DNA of 64,000 nucleotides from Porphyridium purpureum (GCA_008690995.1 VRMN01000003.1:1860001-1924000); one strand, 5' to 3'; shown: positions 18,171 to 29,722, counted from the first letter of the stretch. Numbers and translations: made by a program. The notes: generated by a model not told the origin, from the sequence alone.

Positions 18171-21100
18171 TCCCTCAGGTCTACACGGGCCGTCTTCCGT
18201 TCTGTCGAGAGCACGCAAGAAGCTACAAACGAATTGACCGGAGAACGGACGCCTACCGATGCTGTATGTGTGTGTGTGACGGGAACCGCAGAATGTTTAA
18301 TTGCGCGCCGCACGCCGGTGACTGTGCCTGTGGGTTCGTCCTGAAGGGCGGTGACCGAAAAGTCGCTACCATGGCGAGCTGGGTCACTTCATGGCACCAG
18401 CGATGTAGGCATCGAGTGGGGCAGGCGCTCTGAGATCCGTGTCCGCATTGCACTCTAGAGAATCAGGAAGCCTGCGTGTGCGGGCCCAACAGCAAGATGA
18501 GCTAGTCACGGGCCCGATACACCCACCGAGATACATGTCCTCCCGCCCCTGTCTGTACTTTAGTGCGAGGGATTGCCGTTCGCAGACAAAGCGCTCGATT
18601 GGTCACAGCCAAGATTGTCACAAACGGCTGCACAACACGAAGCACGAGCTGCCAGCGTGGGCGCAACCACGAAGGTGACACCAAAGTCACTTGCCGCACG
18701 AACTTGTGCGTTCCGGTCACCAAGCTGGACGATGACGATGGCACGCTAAAATTGTGGATGGGCATGATGTTGGTGGTTGTGATATGAGCGGCGGCCGGTG
18801 GGACAACACACGCGAGCTCGAGCAACCGTCAACCATCCCACCACCACGTTACCACGTCCTACGTGCTTTGCGCGATAGTTCCACATCGTGCCAGGCTGCT
18901 GAGTCAGCAGCATCGATTCCCCAACTGGGAACAGCCACCCGGGAGCCGCCTGACGGAAAAAGAAGCTGGAGATGGAAAAACGCAGTCAGCAACATGACTC
19001 AACCAAAATAATGAGGGTTACCGAACGCCGCTCATCTCGTGCCCCGACCCACCGGCCGGTTGTTTCCTGCCCGGCGGGTTTTTGTCAATTCCCGCCGGCG
19101 GTGGTATCGATTTGGGATTCCAAGGTGTGCTCATTGGGAATCGTCGCGATGCTGATGCTTGAGGATATAATGCCCGACATGTAAGGACCGTAGAGATGTT
19201 GAAGGTCGCAATCGTCACGAGTGCGGGCAGGGGTGAGGTCGAGTCTGTAGATGCTAGACCTTTCCTCGCGCCTCGCGAGATCGGAAAGAAGGGGACCCGG
19301 TGAGCCGCTTCAATTAAATGAGCGGGAGCAGAACTGTGGACCAGGACAATCACGACCACGAAAAGGAAAGTATGGCGGCAGGCGTGTGTCGCGCGGAGCT
19401 TGTGATTATCGCACCGGATCAAACCATCGAGAACTCACAATGTGCGCCGCCCACCGCGTTGTTGCAGAAGACCTGCTCGAGGACGCGAGTGGGTCGCACA
19501 CCAGTACCAGTCAAGTGCCCTCTAGGGGAGTATTCCCGACGCAAGGCGTACTACGCGCATCACCGGGGTCAGTTGTGCACCAGAAAGGGCGAAATGCGAG
19601 TGTCGAGTCCAATTGCCTCACCGCGCCATGACTGCTCGCAATGCTGCAGAGTTCGGAGCAAGAGCCATTCCAACCATTCTTCGTCCATCACCCATTGACG
19701 AAGGAACCTTTTGGAATAATGAGGCCAAGCTGCTCCTGCCAATAGCTACAAGAAAGGTCGTAAGTCATTTAGTCGTGTTATTAAGCGTGCTATTGACACA
19801 TAGCAGTGCACAGAACGTACTAAATAGTCTACTCTGCAAATACTTTCGCAACACATGAACACGGATAAAGTAATTGGGAGCCCTGGTCGGTCACGTTCGC
19901 GACATCTCTGATGAAAAAGCCGCATGACGTGTTGACGCGGAACACCATGTAGTTTCTGACTCGCAGAAGTTTCGCAGTGAAAGTGCAGGCATGAACCTTT
20001 TCGCCAAAAAAATGTACGCGCCAACGCTAATGCGCTCGTCAAAAGCCTCGTACCGAACTCACATATGCACAAGGCCTTTCTGTGATGTTCGCGTCACACG
20101 CCTCATGCAGCAAACACCACGTCGGGTCTTGAGGAACTTCTTGCAAGCCGCTTTCATCTCGTGCTTGCGCCGCGTTGAGAATCCAGTCGTGCGTGTGAGC
20201 TCGTTGACTTGCTCGTGCACAAATTAAGCCATGCTGGTATCCATGTGCATACGCGGGATCATTTGTTCGGCACACTGGATTGAAAAGATCCATACCCAGC
20301 CAGCCTCGCGTGGACAACTGAGATTTTTGAGATGAGTAGGCCCCGGAGACCAACATCATGGATACAGCAAGAAACCGCGCTCACAAATGTTGGCTGGGAA
20401 TGGCAGCGAATGGTGATCTGGAGTGCGGAACCGGCATATCGCATTGTTCAGCTGGACGTGGTACAAAGCCGCGAATTCCTGTCGATCGAGGAAATGAACC
20501 AATCGCTCCCTCGGGTCGCTCCCTGACACACAGATTCGTCGACGTCAGAGACAACAAGCTGCTTGGATTTGATGAAACTTGTCCATGAGCAGTCGCTGGT
20601 AAATGACTTGCGCATCTGTAATCCAGGCAGTAAAACTAGCAGCAGCAGCATCACCACCACGGGGCGTCATTCCGCGAAGATATTTTCAAGATGAAATGAG
20701 CTCCTCCTGATTGGCACGCGCCTGAGCTCCATGTCCCAGCCGTCAGGAAAAGCAATTGAGCCGCTGTGCGACGAAAGGTTTCGGCAGTGCCAGACCAATT
20801 ACGTAGACTAGATGTTCAAGTGAAGAGTCAGCGGGCCCACGATTACGCCACACGAGCGTTGCAAGCGGCCGACGCCACCTCCATCGCTGTTCATACACAT
20901 ACTTCATTTCCCAAATCGCAGATTCGTCAGTGTCGACGACGTTCCGTTGAATGAAACGCGCCGGGCTACGATGAACATCGCTATTCCGTTATGAACATTC
21001 GTGCAGATGAACAATGCCATTTGAGTGCATTGGCTGAAACCGCGCGTCACATAGCTGTGCCGCGACTCAGGTGTGGACTTATTCGGGCGTCTTTCAACTC

Positions 21101-21687
21101 TCTGCGTTTGGAATGCGGGATTCAGCCTGATCGCGCACCGCGCCTGGTCGGCGTCAGTACTTTGCACATTTGTTGTTTTTTTTTCTCCAGCTGCGTTTGC
21201 TTCGCAACAAGCCGCAGAATGGAGATTGTCGAGTTCGTCAGACTGGAGCTGGATGGCTACGGTCTGGTGGAAGATTCAGCACGCATGTCAGCCAGGATCC
21301 AAGCGCACCATGCCATGTCCACAGCGCCACGGCACGCAAGACAGATGGGAAAGTCGCGAGCGGCGCAGCACACTTGGACAAAGCGGATGCTGTACCCACT
21401 GTACTTGGCGATACCTGAAAACCACGCTCACACAGTGATTCCAGAAGTATGTTTAATATGCGTTATTTGTATGGTAAAGGACTCTGGGTGTTGTAGTCTG
21501 CAAGTATATCAAAGAAGAGTGGTTTAATATTGATAATTTTCATATTATCAAGCGTTACGCATAGAGTGATTGGCTCTTGAGTTGCTTGTGAGAGGCGATT
21601 GGGAATTTTTGGGTAGTTGGTGAGGGGGATAGAGAGAGAGAGGGAGAGAGAGAGAGAGAGATAAAGGTTTGCGAGCGCTTAAAGGTG
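18171..21687. other. 3.5 kb gene-poor stretch
   Basis: The longest gap in a window that is otherwise dense. Frames of 60-180 codons exist on both strands but overlap each other, have mixed composition and show no known domain. CTGTAC cores occur at 18553-18558 and 21398-21404. A (GA)n tract lies at 21630-21661. The left end should hold the promoter of NDUFAF7 and the right end that of the acyl-CoA-binding gene. The rest may be non-coding RNA, a decayed gene or a multi-exon gene with short exons; I cannot tell which. Confidence 0.4.
21630..21661. repeat. (GA)n microsatellite upstream of the ACBP gene
   Basis: About 32 bp of nearly pure GA with one GG interruption, ending 26 bp before the start codon of the acyl-CoA-binding gene. 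It lies in the leader or core promoter and fits the purine-rich leaders seen at other genes here. Confidence 0.85.
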
Positions 21688-22821
21688 ATGGTGGTGGTGG
21701 TAAATCATTCGAACAAGGCGCCGTACACGCTCGTCGCAGAGAAGGACGATGAGGTGGAACTGGGAGTGGAACAAAAGGCGCATCATCACACGTACTCGCA
21801 GAATCATCAGTATACCAAGCCGCAGCCGTCTCAGCCAGACGACACGATTTACCTGCAAGAGCACGACGCCATGGCGCCCGTGCTCGGCTTGCAGTACCAT
21901 CCGCGAATAAGGCATGGCTTTGTTTTGCTCATGCTTCTGGGGCTGCTGACCGCGTTGGTGATGCACGTCGACAACCATGCCCAGTTGCTGGCCGACACCA
22001 TGCTCGCAGAACGCAGGCCGCACACACCCGAAAATGCCATTTCCGTCGACGGTTCCCAGTCCGTGCCTGTATATACAGACGGGAAGCCCATGCTCGTGGC
22101 CTCGTCTGCCGAGGCCGCACAGAATGTCGACGCCCAGAGTGGTCAGTCGCCGTCCGAAGAACAAGTCGACGCTGCAGGCCCCAGCACGAGCAGCAGTACA
22201 AGCTCTTTGAGTCAGGACGTGACGTCTATGGTATCCAAAAATGAGCTACAACAAGAGGTCGATGACTTTCTGGCAAGAGCCGAGCCAGGGCCCGTACCAG
22301 AGGAACCGCCTGGACCGGAGAAAGCGGACTCACAAGGTCAAGATCTTGGAACCAGTGCCAGTGCCGTTGATGCCGCGAGTGGTACGCTCGACTCACTTTC
22401 ATCATCGAACGATGGTCACCGCGAGCACGACTTGCCATTTACGTCGAGCGACGTCGAAGAGCTCAAACCGCAATCGGGCGAGTTCTTGGAAGATGCGTTC
22501 CGCAAGCACAAGGCTTTTGTGAACATGAAAATGTTAGGGAAGAAGTGGATTTCGGCCGAAGAGGAGGCCGACCTGATTGGGCTCAAGATGCAGGCGTTAT
22601 TCGGTGACTGCGTGCACGGTGAAGACAAGGCGCTCTTTCAGTCAGACATTCAGGAGGATGAGGAAGAAATTGAGGCTGGCACCCCCGCATACCAAGCGTG
22701 GTGCGAGCGCTCTGGCTTATCAAAGACCGACGCCATGAGACATATGATTCAACTTGTGAACAATCTCTTGCAGGATTTTCTCGAGGAGGAAGCCGCGAAC
22801 AACCCTAGTCGCGACAGCTAA
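21688..22821 (+). CDS. Membrane-anchored acyl-CoA-binding protein
   Basis: The product is 377 aa. There is a cytosolic-type N-terminus of about 75 residues, one transmembrane helix at about 77-95 (HGFVLLMLLGLLTALVMHV), a ~165-residue acidic Ser-rich linker, and a C-terminal acyl-CoA-binding domain (about 265-362). The domain is shown by IGLKMQALFGDC, then TPAYQAWCERSGLSKTDAM and HMIQLVNNLL. These correspond to the LYGLYKQATVGDC and AWNALKGMSKEDAM segments of ACBP. It would bind long-chain acyl-CoA esters at a membrane, as plant ACBP1/2 and animal ACBD5 do, though their layouts differ. The start is the ATG at 21688. Confidence 0.8.
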   Translation: MVVVVNHSNKAPYTLVAEKDDEVELGVEQKAHHHTYSQNHQYTKPQPSQPDDTIYLQEHDAMAPVLGLQYHPRIRHGFVLLMLLGLLTALVMHVDNHAQLLADTMLAERRPHTPENAISVDGSQSVPVYTDGKPMLVASSAEAAQNVDAQSGQSPSEEQVDAAGPSTSSSTSSLSQDVTSMVSKNELQQEVDDFLARAEPGPVPEEPPGPEKADSQGQDLGTSASAVDAASGTLDSLSSSNDGHREHDLPFTSSDVEELKPQSGEFLEDAFRKHKAFVNMKMLGKKWISAEEEADLIGLKMQALFGDCVHGEDKALFQSDIQEDEEEIEAGTPAYQAWCERSGLSKTDAMRHMIQLVNNLLQDFLEEEAANNPSRDS

Positions 22822-23029
22822 GTGGATGTGCGAGCTGGTGAGCTGAAAACAATCCGCAGAGGTGCAGGCGTCGGTGCTTTGGTGTGGCAGGCTTACGAAG
22901 GAGCATCTCGGTTACTTTTCTCCGGCCTTCTGCTTGCCGTTGCTATTCTAGCCGACTTTAGGCCTTGACATGGCAAAGTCGCGCCCTTGCGAACACCAGC
23001 GCCCGCTTTAATATTTAAGTCTGAATGCT

Positions 23030-26000
23030 CTAATCCACCGCAAAGCTCTCATCTGATGCGTACACCTGTTGTGCGGGTATCCCAATCTCATGCTCACCGA
23101 CATCTTCGTCAAATGCAGTGCAGAGTTTTGTAGCCCTCTCCGTGCCGGCGCCTGAAAGAACACCATTTTCCCAGCCAAGCGACATCCGCAAGGCGTCTTT
23201 CACGTCACAGCCGCTGCCACTGCTTTGTTCGCGATCCTCCACTTTGTTTTGAGTGACGGAATCAGAGGAGAATAAAATCGGCTTTGGGTTGTGGCTTCGT
23301 TCAACCGCAGTCCTGTTTGAATCCACTGCTGCGACAATACCTGATTCGTCAAATCGCCGCCGCTTTGTGACCGAAGGAGCGTCATCGCCGGTGCTTTTAC
23401 GGGCCCAACTGTGCTCAACGACCAGTGCATCTTTCGCGTCGCGGTCATCGCCTTGTTGCAATTCCGCGGACACAGTAAGGGCGGAAGCAGGCAGCTTTCC
23501 GACCAACGGAAGTACGCCATCAGACGCAGTGGGCCTCGGTGTCGCCTCATCCACCGCCGCCGCATCTAATCCTTTCCTGCTCGTCGTGACCACCGCCTCG
23601 TTGATCGGGACGTTTTTCACGATACCCGTGTCCAGCAGGTCAACGGCGGAGGCGCCCGAGCCGTCGCTATCCGCCACAACTACCACAGGCGCAGGAATAC
23701 CCGGTCCCTGATCCTGAAAGCGATTCTGACCTTGACCCGCGTCCCCACGCCTGCTCGTATCGTACACCGCCAGTGTGACATTCTCCGCTTGCGCACCTAC
23801 GTCACTCGCATTTTGGCGTACGCGAACCACTCGAGGAGAATCAAGTCGATGCCCTATGTTTACGTCAGGCATCTCTTGGCCTGATCCGTGCTCAAAGGAC
23901 CCAAGATCCAACCCACAGCCACCGACACCGCGTAAATTGAACGGATGGCCCTGGATCTGTTCTGCCAAGGGATATGTATTAAAGTCAAAGCCCACGACAT
24001 AACACTCCGTGCCATTCAAATCAAGAGACGTGAACGGGCCTGAGTTGATGCCACCACCTTGCGCTCCGCTATCAAAACTGTTGCGAGCAACATGCTCGCG
24101 CTGGTCGTTTTCGTCAGTCTGGTTCACCAACGTGGCAGACCCGGCAACCGGTGCACAAGCGCGACTGCGCTCGACCAAAAGCATCATCTCGCGAAGCGCC
24201 GCAATGCGCTTTGCGAGGGACGGGAAGCGCTGTGCATCCGCTAAATCCGGAAAGTCCGGCCCCATGATAACCTTGGCACACATGGTGCGACGCCCCGCGA
24301 GAATACGGTCAAGCAGCTCAAGAAATGCAGAGAGCAGCATGTTATCCTTCCCGTAACCTGCGCTACCCGACTGCATTCCCAGAAAGGCCCGCACGAGTGC
24401 GTGTAGAATGCCGTGCGTCACGCAGTATGCAACCACTTGCTCGTCCCCGCACAACAGACAGCTTTTCAAAAACCGGAACCGCGCTAGCCGCTCGTGGCCT
24501 CGCGACACAACCGCTTCTGACCCGTGGTCCGCCCTCTCCGTTTCCAGCTCGCGCGCAACGCGCTCAAAGACGCCGTGCTCAATAAAAAAGTCGGCTGCCG
24601 CTTTGCCGTGGGACTGAAGGCATGAGAGGAGAATGTCCAAGAACAACGTCGGGCCAACATGTAGGTCCGGGTCGCAACCAGTCATATTCCCATCTACTTC
24701 GCTGCGGCGGCCGTCCGCGTTGGTGCCGCTGCTACAACTGCTGCCCTTGCCATCGTATCGATTGACCAGGTGCACTGCGTAGCGTTCGTAAAAAACGGCA
24801 ATGACTGCCGTACGCTCATGGACAGGAAGCGTGTTATCTAAATCGAGGAGTAAGCGCACGAGATCTGCCACCGCAAAGCTAGCACAGGCGCAGGCTTCAG
24901 GAGCACTGAGAATAGCCAGCAGAAAAGCGACAAACGCTTCGGCACTAACGTTCACCGAAGAGGCTGGCGGGCCAGTACCTCCAGTTTCCGTATTCGCTGT
25001 TTCACTTCCACCTGATCTATTTTCCCCGACACTTCTGTCACTATCAGTACCGATGCCAATATCCCTGACTTGTGCGGTGAAGGCTAGGCTCCGAAGATAC
25101 GCTGGGTCATAAAGGAATGGGCTCTGCAACAGTTCCACCCCCAAATTAAGTACGCGTTCATCGGCGCTGTCGAGTGCAAGACGGCACACGTCCAAAAGAC
25201 CATGCTCCACCAGAACGTTGCGAAGCACATCAAAGTCAATCAGCAGTGTGCTGTTTTGTGCGCTACTGTTCGTGTTTGACATGAAGCCGCCTAACATGCC
25301 TCCTTGATGCTGGAGGTTGTGCTGGCTCTGTACCGACTTGGACAAAACAGATAACTCGACGACAAATTTGAGCCGGTCCAAACTTTGGTCCGACAGGGAT
25401 CCTTCCCTTCGTTCCATTTCAGACAACAGCAGACGAAGTAATCCTCCCAAGATACCACCTTGGTTCTCTCGGTCTCCATCCGACGTCTCTCCTAGCTGTG
25501 CAACGGCAGAATCTTTGGAAGCCGTACAACTGGCAGCCGCTGATGCCGTGAAATATGCGAATATATCCGCGTTGTTGCATGCCACCAGTGCGTAAAAGTC
25601 ATTGCGCAACCCTTCATCGGAGCAACAGTATCGCGCCAAGATAACGTCCTTGATGTACGTGGCTCGATAATTCTGATGTATTTTTTGCACGACATAGGGG
25701 TCGTCAATTGCGACGACTTCTTTTCTGCGTGCAGTATTCATCAAAAACATTCGATGCTTAGCCAGCGGCACCTGAAGTGGCGGCGCATCAGTGGGAATAG
25801 CGACTTCGCCAACACCTTCCCTGCATGTATCGGCAGAGGCGTGCAATACTTCAGAACGAGAGTCCGTCCCAGAAAAGACGGGAGCCGCTTCTGGGTCGTA
25901 CTCAAGAGCGCCGATCAAATCCGGTGCAAAGTCGTCCTGTAGCATGTAGCGCAGAAGACGCAGATTTCCGAGAAGAAAGAGTCCGCGCACGACAAAAAAG

Positions 26001-28072
26001 CACGCACGCAGACCTTGAATGTCATGCGCGCTTTCGAATTCCCGAAAAAGACCAAGCAGTCGGGGCAAAAAGTCGTTCTCTGGCAACAACATTTCAGACA
26101 CGAAATGCTCGGCCGCGCGGGGCCCGCTCGCCAATGCCCTGGATCCGGATTCCTTTCCTGTCCGTAACCATGATTCTCCGCTTCCGTTGGAGCCAGCATT
26201 TGAATGCGGTTGCTGAAGTGAAATGTTTGTCAGTGAACTGTTGGTGGCTTCAAACAACATGCGTGCGATCAAGTCAAGGCTTGTCCTGCTCGGGGTCGGA
26301 AGCGAAGGAATCGCTGCATTCGTGCCTAACCTGGTCAAACACGAATTTCGGCGGCCAGTGCCTGCACCGACTTCACCATGCCCTGAAGTTCTACCTGTGC
26401 TTTCGTCATCAAACAATCTCGACACAGTAATATCATTTAAAACGTTCGCGTGCGCCAAGCCATATGAATTCCCGTCGCTGAAGTCCATCAGCTCCGCATC
26501 AGCTCCGTCTTCCTCGACTGGGCGACCACGCATGCCACCTACCCTACTCGGCTCGCATTCGCTTCCCGATCCATCTTCGAGCCCGTCAAACCATGGATCT
26601 ACATCACCGTCATCCTTCGGACTAGCAAACGACGTTCGCGCAGTGGGATGGCCACCCGATCGCCTGGCGCGCCTACTGTCCACCAAAAGCTCTTCCTGGA
26701 CTCGGCAGATTTCAGCGTACACTTCTTGGCAGCCCGAGGCCTCTGCAAAGGACAAAGCCATCTCCATCGGTTGCTCATCCTCATCGGCCCCCTCGGTATC
26801 ATTGCTATGGTCCTCACCATCAACAGCTTCTCCAGCGGAGCCAATCGGCGTCCAGCGCGGTACATTTTCCAGTGGTTCAGTCCATGAGATGATGGTCTCT
26901 CCTTGTAGCTGATAGATGACATCATCGAGCCTGCGAATCACAGAAAACAGAAGCACCTCGCAGGTTCCTTCTTGAACCATTCGTAGCACCACGTCCCGCG
27001 TCCGAGCGGTACGACGAGACCTGATTCCGCCGACCCGGGATAATTGCCGCTGCTGTTGATGCACAAGTACCTGTTGCTGTCCCTGTTGTCCTTGTTGCTG
27101 CCGTTCCCCTGCACACGGCGCGCTGCCACTGCCGATGGAAGCTGTTATATTCTCGCAGGTCAGGCACCCCGTTCCAATATCTCGCCACGTTGCTGTCGCA
27201 TCCAGTGTGTACAACTTTACGCGCTGCGGCAGCGTGAGCGATGGACTAGTCTTGTGCAGACGCTCCATCGAGCGGTAAGCAGAAAGAAAGTGCTTGATCC
27301 TCTCTCCACTGGTATCTGTCATTTCCTCCTCCGCTTGCTCTGGAAAGTCAGCGGAGCCTTCATTTTCGTCGCCGTCGTCTTCGGTTCTCAACAGGTCATG
27401 TGATGAGCTCTGCTCTGTGCATTCGCCGGACAAATTCTGCTCACAAGATCCATTTGCACCCGCACTGGAACGTTCACCTTCAGATCGCTGTTTTCGCGAC
27501 AGCGTAAGACTTGGCTCATCAAGCGAATCGGCCAAAGGATGGTCCTGACGACATTCGTGCGCGTCTTCAGTCTTCTCGACCTCTTCAGCCTTTGCCCAGC
27601 CGCTTGACTGGATTTCATCCTCTCCATCTGGTACGCGTTGTATATCTCTGCCCAAACCTGTTATTTCCGCGTTTCCAGACGACAAACCATCCTCGGCGGG
27701 CGTGGCGTTCGGAACGTGTGGATCTACCTCATCTGCACGCGACGCGGTGGTATCTTCTGTTAAATGCACTCGTCCTGACGTGAGCGCTGAGCTCTCGGCG
27801 TCGGATGCCATCTCCCGCGGTCTTGCGCTTGCAACGTCCACCGCAGGCGCGCGTGCACGCTCACCCTTCTCAACTAGATCGTCTTTGGCGCTGTTCCCCA
27901 ATGCGGCCGACAAGCATGCGCGTGCAGGCGCATGAGTGCGGTCGCTCCATCCAGGCAGCGGGCGCACTTCCGCCGCCGCCGCCGCACTTGCAGCACCCGT
28001 CTCGACTGCTACAGCGTTTGCACGCGACATCCTGCCGTCCATGCACTCATCTGCCTTTCCCGACGTGTGCAT
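23030..28072 (-). CDS. Protein phosphatase 4 regulatory subunit 3 (SMEK/PP4R3), very long
   Basis: The product is about 1,680 aa from ATG 28072 (MHTSGKADECMDGRM). The frame stays open further upstream with low-complexity sequence but without a better ATG; 28042 and 28030 are other candidates. Recognised parts are a PH/EVH1-like domain beginning RVKLYTLDATATWRDIGTG (about 283) and SFAEASGCQEVYAEI (about 440), then the SMK-1 region (about 650-850) with GLRACFFVVRGLFLLGN, DDFAPDLIGALEYDP and QKIHQNYRATYIKDVILARY. Armadillo-like helical repeats follow. The subunit directs PP4 catalytic activity to substrates in the nucleus and at chromatin. It is roughly twice the usual 800-900 aa, owing to a ~280-aa acidic N-terminal extension, Gln/Gly-rich inserts and a long disordered C-terminus. 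Confidence 0.88.
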   Translation of the reverse strand: MHTSGKADECMDGRMSRANAVAVETGAASAAAAAEVRPLPGWSDRTHAPARACLSAALGNSAKDDLVEKGERARAPAVDVASARPREMASDAESSALTSGRVHLTEDTTASRADEVDPHVPNATPAEDGLSSGNAEITGLGRDIQRVPDGEDEIQSSGWAKAEEVEKTEDAHECRQDHPLADSLDEPSLTLSRKQRSEGERSSAGANGSCEQNLSGECTEQSSSHDLLRTEDDGDENEGSADFPEQAEEEMTDTSGERIKHFLSAYRSMERLHKTSPSLTLPQRVKLYTLDATATWRDIGTGCLTCENITASIGSGSAPCAGERQQQGQQGQQQVLVHQQQRQLSRVGGIRSRRTARTRDVVLRMVQEGTCEVLLFSVIRRLDDVIYQLQGETIISWTEPLENVPRWTPIGSAGEAVDGEDHSNDTEGADEDEQPMEMALSFAEASGCQEVYAEICRVQEELLVDSRRARRSGGHPTARTSFASPKDDGDVDPWFDGLEDGSGSECEPSRVGGMRGRPVEEDGADAELMDFSDGNSYGLAHANVLNDITVSRLFDDESTGRTSGHGEVGAGTGRRNSCLTRLGTNAAIPSLPTPSRTSLDLIARMLFEATNSSLTNISLQQPHSNAGSNGSGESWLRTGKESGSRALASGPRAAEHFVSEMLLPENDFLPRLLGLFREFESAHDIQGLRACFFVVRGLFLLGNLRLLRYMLQDDFAPDLIGALEYDPEAAPVFSGTDSRSEVLHASADTCREGVGEVAIPTDAPPLQVPLAKHRMFLMNTARRKEVVAIDDPYVVQKIHQNYRATYIKDVILARYCCSDEGLRNDFYALVACNNADIFAYFTASAAASCTASKDSAVAQLGETSDGDRENQGGILGGLLRLLLSEMERREGSLSDQSLDRLKFVVELSVLSKSVQSQHNLQHQGGMLGGFMSNTNSSAQNSTLLIDFDVLRNVLVEHGLLDVCRLALDSADERVLNLGVELLQSPFLYDPAYLRSLAFTAQVRDIGIGTDSDRSVGENRSGGSETANTETGGTGPPASSVNVSAEAFVAFLLAILSAPEACACASFAVADLVRLLLDLDNTLPVHERTAVIAVFYERYAVHLVNRYDGKGSSCSSGTNADGRRSEVDGNMTGCDPDLHVGPTLFLDILLSCLQSHGKAAADFFIEHGVFERVARELETERADHGSEAVVSRGHERLARFRFLKSCLLCGDEQVVAYCVTHGILHALVRAFLGMQSGSAGYGKDNMLLSAFLELLDRILAGRRTMCAKVIMGPDFPDLADAQRFPSLAKRIAALREMMLLVERSRACAPVAGSATLVNQTDENDQREHVARNSFDSGAQGGGINSGPFTSLDLNGTECYVVGFDFNTYPLAEQIQGHPFNLRGVGGCGLDLGSFEHGSGQEMPDVNIGHRLDSPRVVRVRQNASDVGAQAENVTLAVYDTSRRGDAGQGQNRFQDQGPGIPAPVVVVADSDGSGASAVDLLDTGIVKNVPINEAVVTTSRKGLDAAAVDEATPRPTASDGVLPLVGKLPASALTVSAELQQGDDRDAKDALVVEHSWARKSTGDDAPSVTKRRRFDESGIVAAVDSNRTAVERSHNPKPILFSSDSVTQNKVEDREQSSGSGCDVKDALRMSLGWENGVLSGAGTERATKLCTAFDEDVGEHEIGIPAQQVYASDESFAVD

Positions 28073-29722
28073 GCCCGTTATTCGCGCGCGGCTCCTGCGC
28101 ACCGCATTCTGGAACGCCGTCCACCCCTCGCGCTCCTCCTCCCCCTTCCTCCACCCACCGTCCCCCCTTTCCACTCCTCCTTCCCTCCCCTCACACACAC
28201 ACACACACCAAACAAATAAGCACTCAGACCCGCTTTCGTTCTTTGCCGCGCTCCTCTTCCACTCCCCCTCTCTTGAACATATGTTTTTTTCTTTTCTTCC
28301 TTCTTTTTCACCCCGCCAACCCACGAGGTACAGTTCCAAGTTCTGTTTCTCCTTCTCTTGCTTCTTCTTCTGTTTCTCCTCCTTCTCTTCTAAAACGAAC
28401 CACTCCGACTATGTTTCCGCTCGTCCGTTGTTTCCATCACGCGCTTTACCACGTCGATATCTACTCCTCCTAGATAAATAGATACGTTTTAGATTGATCG
28501 ATCTAGATCGTTTGGTGGTTGATGCGAGGTGAGCAAGACACACATTCATATGTAAACGTGATGAATTAAATCCACACGGTGATGAGACACAGTGGCGCGG
28601 TGTCAGTGAAAACGGCGCGTGTTGTGATAACAGGGGGAAATTGAGGAGGAGCAAAGTAGGATTGAAATTGAACGGAAGTACAGTGGCGTGGACTGACACT
28701 GTACTTTATCTGGGATTGCGAGGGTGGTTTGGTGTGGAGGCGGAAGCAGGCGGGGGTGAATGGATGGGACGCGTTCATTGGGGGGAGGCAGAGTGTGGTT
28801 AGAGTGGTGCGTGGTGACGATGTGGCGGAGTTACGGAAATGCGCGGCGCTGCTGAGAGAATGTGAGTCGGCGCAAGCCGCCGGGCTTGGTGGTGCGTGCT
28901 GCGAGGTGGTGAGGACTGAGGACAAGTAGGAAGGAAGAGGCGGTGCGTGACAGTATGGGTCTGGTGAGCTGGGTGAAAGTGCTAAGGGAGGAATGTCGTA
29001 GGAGGACGCAAAGCGTGGTCTGAAGGTCGTGGTCTACGGTCTGGCGCAGAGCGTGAGCGGTGGCTCGATGGCGGATTCCGGCGATAGGGTAAATATGCAG
29101 ACGCGGGTCTGCCCTGCTGCGATTTCGTAAAACTCAATGTGCTGTGAGAAGCACGAGCTCGCGTGAGTGTTGGGAGTTGCAGCAGGACGTGCAAGGCACC
29201 AGCAAACGAGCGACTGAATGGAGCTTCCAATGAGGAGACCTAAGGGCTTCGAGTTCGTCGCGAGCGTTGCCGACAGCTTTATCAGCACTGCGTTCAGCGC
29301 GGCGGGGCTCCATCGACGTTTCGGCACGGCAGGCCTTCGTTGTCAGAGCATATGCCAGTTGCGCTCAGGCTTTTGATCAGCAATCTACAACGTTTCGCGG
29401 TGTTCTGCTCGGCGGCTGTTGTATTGTTGCTAACCTCGTGCAGAAGCCGCAGAGGGGTGATCTGGTACAGGATTGCACGCCTCGGCAGGCAACGCTCGAA
29501 TTGACAACAGAATCGTGGCATTCCCTCTCGTAAGATGTTCTCGTCATCGTTTGTGGAGTAGCGTCCGCATCTGTAAGAGTGAAAAGCATTTATCGTGTTC
29601 TTCAGCTACATCCGGTTTTCTCGACATTGTAAGTTTACAAATAATTTGTAGCTTTACGCTGACCTCTGTAGAGACGTCCGTTCACACCGTCGTACAACTC
29701 GCGATTCGTACCTGAGCACCCA
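28073..29722. promoter_or_regulatory. Divergent promoter region between SMEK and the sulfotransferase gene
   Basis: 1.65 kb. The left third (about 28100-28410) is very C/T-rich on the plus strand, so the SMEK leader is purine-rich; it includes a CA repeat at 28192-28209. ACTGTAC motifs occur at 28328-28334 (reverse), 28678-28684 (reverse) and 28698-28704 (forward, followed by TTTATC). The last two form a tight inverted pair. A short palindromic AT-rich patch (GATCGATCTAGATCG) lies near 28496. Small frames around 29219-29533 show nothing recognisable. Confidence 0.5.

Noticed and set aside
20991-21527. 178-codon plus-strand frame in the gene-poor region
   Set aside because: No recognisable domain, overlapped by frames on both strands, and a random-looking residue mix.
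21630-21661. GA repeat as a possible CRISPR-like or coding repeat
   Set aside because: It is a plain dinucleotide microsatellite in a leader; there are no spacers and no frame.
29219-29533. Short plus-strand frames before the sulfotransferase gene, with a GCTAAC...CAG that looks like a branch point and acceptor
   Set aside because: No matching donor and no protein continuity; too weak for a gene call.
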